This document shows, one piece after another, positions 46,821 through 49,919 of a DNA stretch of 49,919 bases (positions are counted from its first letter, which is position 1; each line of letters begins with the position of its first letter). Source of the DNA: Actinomycetota bacterium (GTDB taxonomy: Bacteria > Actinomycetota > Acidimicrobiia > Acidimicrobiales > MedAcidi-G1). The position numbers and the translations under genes are program-made. The notes beneath the pieces are model-generated. The model did no database searches and had not been told where the DNA came from. It was given only the letters and a program-made list of their open reading frames with translations. The stretch lies in contig JACNLA010000038.1 in the NCBI GenBank assembly GCA_014381745.1, positions 1 through 49,919 of the forward strand. Reading direction: 5' to 3'.

Positions 46821-47474
46821 GTGAACGCGGTGGACACGGTCTTCCGGGTATTCCTGCTTGATGACCACGAGGTGGTGCGCAAGGGCATCGCCACGATGAT
46901 CGACGCCCAGCCCGACCTTGAGGTCGTGGGCGAAGCCGAATCGGTTGAACAGGCGGTCGAGGTGGTCGCCGGATGCAGCCCCGATGTCGCCGTACTTGAC
47001 GTCCGGGTCGCGGGCCAGTCGGGTATCGATGCGTGTCGTCAGATCAGGTCCGCCCATCCCAATGTCGAGTGCCTGATGCTGACCTCGTTTGCCGACGATC
47101 AGGCAATGGTCGATGCCAGCATGGCCGGTGCATCGGGTTTCGTGCTCAAACAGGTGCGGGGAGACGAGCTGGTCACCGCAATTCGAAAGGTTGCCAGCGG
47201 AGCACACCTCCTGGATTCAGCCACGGTTCGGCTGGCAGAGGGTCGCCTTCGCGAATCGGGTGAGGAGGCAGTCGACTCGCTTTCGCCACAGGAGCAGCAG
47301 ATCTTCGGGTATCTCGGTGAGGGAATGTCAAACCGTGAGATAGCAGAAGAGATGTTCCTCTCCGAGAAGACGGTGAAGAACTACGTGAGCAACCTGTTGC
47401 GCAAGTTGGGCATGGACAGACGTACCGAGGCGGCAGCATTCGCCGCACGCCTCGATGAACGCCACCAGCTCTGA
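46821..47474 (+). CDS. DevR-like (NarL/FixJ family) response regulator
   Basis: 217-aa two-domain response regulator. The receiver (about 6-125) has FLLDDHEVV, phosphoacceptor VAVLDVRVAG, LMLTSFADD and FVLKQVRGDE. The LuxR-type helix-turn-helix (about 150-212) has LSPQEQQIFGYLGEGMSNRE, EMFLSEKTVKNYVSNLL and KLGMDRRTEAAA. Its wording is very close to mycobacterial DevR/DosR, a regulator of dormancy and hypoxia genes. No histidine kinase is in the window. GTG at 46821 or 46830 could be the start. DevR-box-like sites precede the secreted-protein genes that follow, making these its likely targets. Confidence 0.9.
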   Translation: MNAVDTVFRVFLLDDHEVVRKGIATMIDAQPDLEVVGEAESVEQAVEVVAGCSPDVAVLDVRVAGQSGIDACRQIRSAHPNVECLMLTSFADDQAMVDASMAGASGFVLKQVRGDELVTAIRKVASGAHLLDSATVRLAEGRLRESGEEAVDSLSPQEQQIFGYLGEGMSNREIAEEMFLSEKTVKNYVSNLLRKLGMDRRTEAAAFAARLDERHQL

Positions 47475-47546
47475 GCGTCGCCTCGACCGGCGAGGTCGAT
47501 TCTGCCAGCCCGAGCGGGCGCACCGGCGGCGCGCCTGCCTGAGTTT

Positions 47547-47594
47547 GTGACCTTCCTCCCTACTACCGCTGAGGCCTTGTGACATTCCTCCCTA
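47547..47594. promoter_or_regulatory. Pair of DevR-box-like sites before the first WxL-like gene
   Basis: GTGACCTTCCTCCCTA (47547-47562) and GTGACATTCCTCCCTA (47579-47594) with a 32-bp period, inside a 30-bp imperfect direct repeat (25 of 30 identical). A CATACT sequence at 47617-47622 could be the -10 element, which would put the nearer box on the -35 position, as in DevR-activated promoters. Confidence 0.65.
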
Positions 47595-47681
47595 GCAGCG
47601 CTCAGGATCAAGATCTCATACTGAGGATGAGGTGCAGGCCAACTAGCGAAGGACTGTGAGCAAAGAGAAAGCCGTGTTCTC

Positions 47682-48254
47682 ATGATTGGAAGCGCAGACT
47701 TGAGGCGCCGGACACTGGCGTGTCTGACCGCGACCGCTATCGCGGTCGTGGGAGCCGTGGGTCCTGTGGGCGCTGAATCAACTTCGGTCACCATCACGGG
47801 TGCGACGCCGGCGTCGACCACCCCAGTCATCACCTTTGACACCGTCACGCTCAGTGGTTCGGACACCACCACGACCGGGTCTGCCACCTGGAGCGTCGCA
47901 GACCCGAGGGGCACCGGGGCCGGCTGGAACGTCACGGTAGTATCGACAGACTTCATCGGGACCATCGATGGGGTCGTGAAAACCATCGACATCGATGCCG
48001 GCAACCAGGACCTGCTGGTGAGCATTGCCTCGATCGCGATCTCGGCAGGCAATGCGGCACCCACCACAACCATCACAAGTGACACCGACGTGCCCTTTTC
48101 CGGTGCAACGCCCCTCAAGATCCTGAGCGCCGCGGTGGACGCCGGAATGGGCAGCTACACGTATGTCCCCACCTTCACACTTGAGATCCCGACCTCGACC
48201 GTCGCAGGCACCTACGCCGCGGCCGTAACGGTGACGATCAATGCCGGCCCGTAG
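47682..48254 (+). CDS. Small secreted WxL-like protein
   Basis: 190-aa protein with a signal peptide (about 1-31, ending GPVGA) and one beta-rich domain. ATWSVADPRGTGAGWNVTV resembles the WxL domain (DxRGTGAGW-x-V/L), which binds the cell wall in Gram-positive bacteria; NQDLLVSIASIAI, DVPFSGATPLKIL and GMGSYTYVPTFTLEIP follow. The protein is rich in Thr, Ser and Val and has no Cys in the mature part. It is followed by a paralogue whose start codon overlaps its last codons. Expression is probably driven by the DevR-box-like pair upstream. Function unknown; a surface or envelope role is likely. Confidence 0.82.
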   Translation: MIGSADLRRRTLACLTATAIAVVGAVGPVGAESTSVTITGATPASTTPVITFDTVTLSGSDTTTTGSATWSVADPRGTGAGWNVTVVSTDFIGTIDGVVKTIDIDAGNQDLLVSIASIAISAGNAAPTTTITSDTDVPFSGATPLKILSAAVDAGMGSYTYVPTFTLEIPTSTVAGTYAAAVTVTINAGP

Positions 48255-48840
48255 AGATGCTTCAAGGTCGTTGCTGGCCGTTTCGGCAGTCCTGGCGCTC
48301 CTTGCCGCCTCATCTGCTACCGCCGGCGCCCAGGAAGAAACTGAGGAATCCAACTCCCAGGGAGTTCAGATTGTCTCCATCGTCGGCTCCTCGTTGTCAT
48401 CGGCAACCGTGCCGATCGTTTTTAGCGCTGTCACGCTCGACGGCTCTGATTCAACCCCGACGGGGTCAGCCACCTGGGCCGTGAACGATTCCAGGGGCAC
48501 TGGTACAGGCTGGAACATCACCCTCGTGGCAACCGACTTCACCGGTACCTTCGGAGAACTGGTCCGAACAGTCGACATCAGCGAACCCGACCAGGACCTG
48601 CTGGTGAGGGTCGAATCCATCAACACCAGCTCGGGCAACACTGCTCCGACCACCCCGGCTGCCAGCGATACCAGCGTTCCCTTCACCGGAGAAACCCCCC
48701 TGAAGATCCTCACCGCTGCCGTCAATACCGGAATGGGGGTCTACACCTACGTGCCGACCTTCACGCTCAAGTTCCCGGCGGAGGGGTACGCGGTCTCCTA
48801 CAGCGGCACCATCACCGTCACCCTAAGCGCCGTTCCATAG
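48241..48840 (+). CDS. Small secreted WxL-like protein
   Basis: 199-aa paralogue of the preceding protein. The signal peptide is ARRDASRSLLAVSAVLALLA followed by ASSATAGA. The mature part begins with an acidic QEETEESNSQ stretch, then the same domain: ATWAVNDSRGTGTGWNITL, DQDLLVRVESI, VPFTGETPLKILTAA and GMGVYTYVPTFTL. The ATG at 48241 overlaps the previous gene by 14 bp, so the two are one transcript. It differs more from the others than they do from each other, mainly in the N-terminus. Confidence 0.8.
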   Translation: MPARRDASRSLLAVSAVLALLAASSATAGAQEETEESNSQGVQIVSIVGSSLSSATVPIVFSAVTLDGSDSTPTGSATWAVNDSRGTGTGWNITLVATDFTGTFGELVRTVDISEPDQDLLVRVESINTSSGNTAPTTPAASDTSVPFTGETPLKILTAAVNTGMGVYTYVPTFTLKFPAEGYAVSYSGTITVTLSAVP

Positions 48841-48866
48841 CGGACCTGGCGGAAGCTGTCGTCCGA

Positions 48867-48909
48867 GTGACCTTTACCACAGCAACGATCATAGTGACTA
48901 TTAGCCCTA
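48867..48909. promoter_or_regulatory. Pair of DevR-box-like sites before the third WxL-like gene
   Basis: GTGACTATTAGCCCTA (48894-48909) is a full match to GTGAC-N6-CCCTA; GTGACCTTTACCACAG (48867-48882) matches only in the first half. Period 27 bp. They sit 82-124 bp upstream of the gene at 48991, in a 150-bp gap, showing that this gene has its own promoter. Confidence 0.6.
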
Positions 48910-48990
48910 GTCAAAGTACTCGCAACGGCCAACACTGGCATTGGAAGAGCAAACAGATCGGCAGATCGCCGAGCAGAAGGGAGCGTAATC

Positions 48991-49578
48991 ATGAAGACAA
49001 CCCGCCAGATCAGGCGCCGACTCGCTGTCTTTGTGACAGTGCTCGGTCTCGCCGCATACGCCGCCGGCCCCGTCGGCGCCGAGACAACCACAATCGATGT
49101 CAACGGTGGAACGTTGTCATCGACCACAAACTCCATCAGCTTCAGCACCGTGACCCTCGACGGCACCGACACGACCACCACAGGTAACGCAACCTGGACC
49201 GTGGTTGATCCGACCGGCACAGGCGCAGGCTGGAACATCACCGTCGTCTCAACAGACATCACAGGCCTCGAGGTTGACGGTCTCACCACCCGCACCATCG
49301 ACATCGATGCAGCCGGTGGCGACCAGGACCTCCTGGTCAGCGTCGCCTCCATCGCCGTCACAACAGGTAACGGGCTTCCCACCACCGCAGTCGGCTCCAA
49401 CACCGACGTTCCCTTCACAGGCGCATCAGCACTCAAGATCCTGAGCGCAGCAGCTGACGACGGAATGGGCACCTTCACCTACGTGCCGACCTTCACCCTT
49501 GAGGTCCCAGCCGAGACCTACGCAAGCGCCGGCACCTTCGACGGAACGATCACAGTCACCATCGCCTCCGGCCCATAA
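48991..49578 (+). CDS. Small secreted WxL-like protein
   Basis: 195-aa paralogue. The signal peptide (RQIRRRLAVFVTVLGLAAYA, then AGPVGA) is followed by ATWTVVDPTGTGAGWNITV, DQDLLVSVASIAVTTGN, VPFTGASALKILSAA and GMGTFTYVPTFTLEVPAET. The ATG has GAAGGGAG upstream. Its N-terminal coding DNA is nearly identical to that of the partial fourth copy at 49826, pointing to recent duplication. A strong hairpin terminator follows at 49613. Confidence 0.85.
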   Translation: MKTTRQIRRRLAVFVTVLGLAAYAAGPVGAETTTIDVNGGTLSSTTNSISFSTVTLDGTDTTTTGNATWTVVDPTGTGAGWNITVVSTDITGLEVDGLTTRTIDIDAAGGDQDLLVSVASIAVTTGNGLPTTAVGSNTDVPFTGASALKILSAAADDGMGTFTYVPTFTLEVPAETYASAGTFDGTITVTIASGP

Positions 49579-49612
49579 ACCCAATAGCGGGGAACGGCCC
49601 CGAACCAGTTCT

Positions 49613-49644
49613 CCCCGGGCTCCTGAGCACCCAGGAGCCCGGGG
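49613..49644 (+). terminator. Strong hairpin terminator after the third WxL-like gene
   Basis: Perfect 13-bp stem: CCCCGGGCTCCTG (49613-49625) pairs with CAGGAGCCCGGGG (49632-49644) around a 6-nt loop, followed by a short T-containing stretch (ATGTTCTATT). It separates the third and fourth paralogues into different transcripts. Confidence 0.85.
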
Positions 49645-49696
49645 ATGTTCTATTAACAGAGCTCAGTTCTCTCCTCCTTGACGACCTGTGTGTCTG

Positions 49697-49735
49697 GTGA
49701 CGTTTGGCCCTAGGGGGCGGTGACGTTTGCCTCTC
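49697..49735. promoter_or_regulatory. Pair of DevR-box-like sites before the fourth WxL-like gene
   Basis: GTGACGTTTGGCCCTA (49697-49712), the best match to the mycobacterial box as I recall it, and GTGACGTTTGCCTCTC (49720-49735) with a weaker second half; period 23 bp. A TTGTTG-TGAT-CAACAA hairpin (49759-49774) follows in the probable leader. Confidence 0.6.
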
Positions 49736-49825
49736 GTAGCTGCGTCCGCAGAGGTCCATTGTTGTGATCAACAACTACAGGGGTTCCCGAAGGGGGCCCC
49801 ACAAGACTCTGAGAGGAGTACAGCC

Positions 49826-49919
49826 ATGAAGAACACCCCCAACACCCGCCAGATCAGGCGCCACCTCGCTGTCTTTGTGACAGTGCTCGGTCTCGCCGCA
49901 TACGCCGCCGGCCCCGTCG
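49826..49919 (+). CDS. Fourth WxL-like secreted protein, partial (cut by window end)
   Basis: The first 31 codons of a gene that runs off the window. The ATG at 49826 has GAGAGGAG 8 bp upstream. The translated start (MKNTPNTRQIRRHLAVFVTV, then LGLAAYAAGPV) is a signal peptide almost identical to that of the gene at 48991. About 73 bp of DNA (49847-49919 against 49003-49075) match with one difference seen. Confidence 0.85.
   Translation, partial: MKNTPNTRQIRRHLAVFVTVLGLAAYAAGPV

Overview
The window is GC-rich and almost fully coding, with many genes joined by 4-bp ATGA/GTGA overlaps. It encodes four cytochrome P450s, a P450-type ferredoxin, acyl-CoA dehydrogenases, a CaiB-type CoA transferase, DevR-like response regulators and lipoproteins with Ala/Thr/Pro-rich linkers. 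Together these suggest an actinobacterium, perhaps an uncultured Acidimicrobiia-like lineage. That placement is inference; there is no rRNA or marker gene here. I saw no tRNA, rRNA, CRISPR array, transposase or phage gene. No gap between genes exceeds 300 bases.

Layout. (1) 60-7045: a glutamine amidotransferase, an HpaD-like extradiol dioxygenase, an aromatic-amino-acid decarboxylase with a MarR regulator, and a divergent run of alpha/beta hydrolase, glutamine-synthetase-like ligase and P450. (2) 7067-12635 (minus): TPR protein, P450, CoA transferase, acyl-CoA dehydrogenase, GntR regulator. (3) 12727-24032 (minus): a seven-gene operon for uptake and probable hydrolysis of an amide. It holds a LivJ-type binding lipoprotein containing two identical 400-residue copies, LivG, LivF, LivH, a LivM permease fused to a domain resembling the small subunit of N,N-dimethylformamidase (DMFase), and two DMFase large-subunit-like proteins. 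A LuxR-type regulator is divergent from it. (4) 25225-31753: GntR, acyl-CoA dehydrogenase, zinc alcohol dehydrogenase, glutamine-synthetase-like ligase, P450 and ferredoxin, with a divergent PuuD-like gamma-glutamyl hydrolase. (5) 31779-37717 (minus): a second Liv-type ABC operon with an internally duplicated binding protein and a LivM-LivG fusion. (6) 37868-46090: FAH-family hydrolase, acetoacetate-decarboxylase-like protein, P450, NicX-like dioxygenase, an acyl-CoA-dehydrogenase-fold flavoprotein and two aldehyde dehydrogenases. (7) 46255-49919: a receiver-only protein, a DevR-like response regulator, and four (one partial) small secreted WxL-like proteins.

How the parts connect. A MarR-type inverted repeat (TTTGG-N2-CCWAA) occurs upstream of the dioxygenase, at the MarR/hydrolase divergent promoter, at the FAH/acetoacetate-decarboxylase divergent promoter and at the divergent aldehyde dehydrogenase promoter. 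This suggests one regulon spread over about 43 kb that resembles homoprotocatechuate (hpa) meta-cleavage with an HpaR-like repressor. A second motif, GTGAC-N6-CCCTA, resembling the mycobacterial DevR/DosR box, occurs in pairs before the WxL-like genes, with a weaker copy before the first response regulator.

The strongest candidate for an undescribed system is the region-3 operon. The importer's permease itself carries a hydrolase small-subunit-like domain, a large subunit carries a second copy of that domain, and another large-subunit paralogue has lost conserved acidic and His residues. This would place amide hydrolysis at the cytoplasmic mouth of the transporter.
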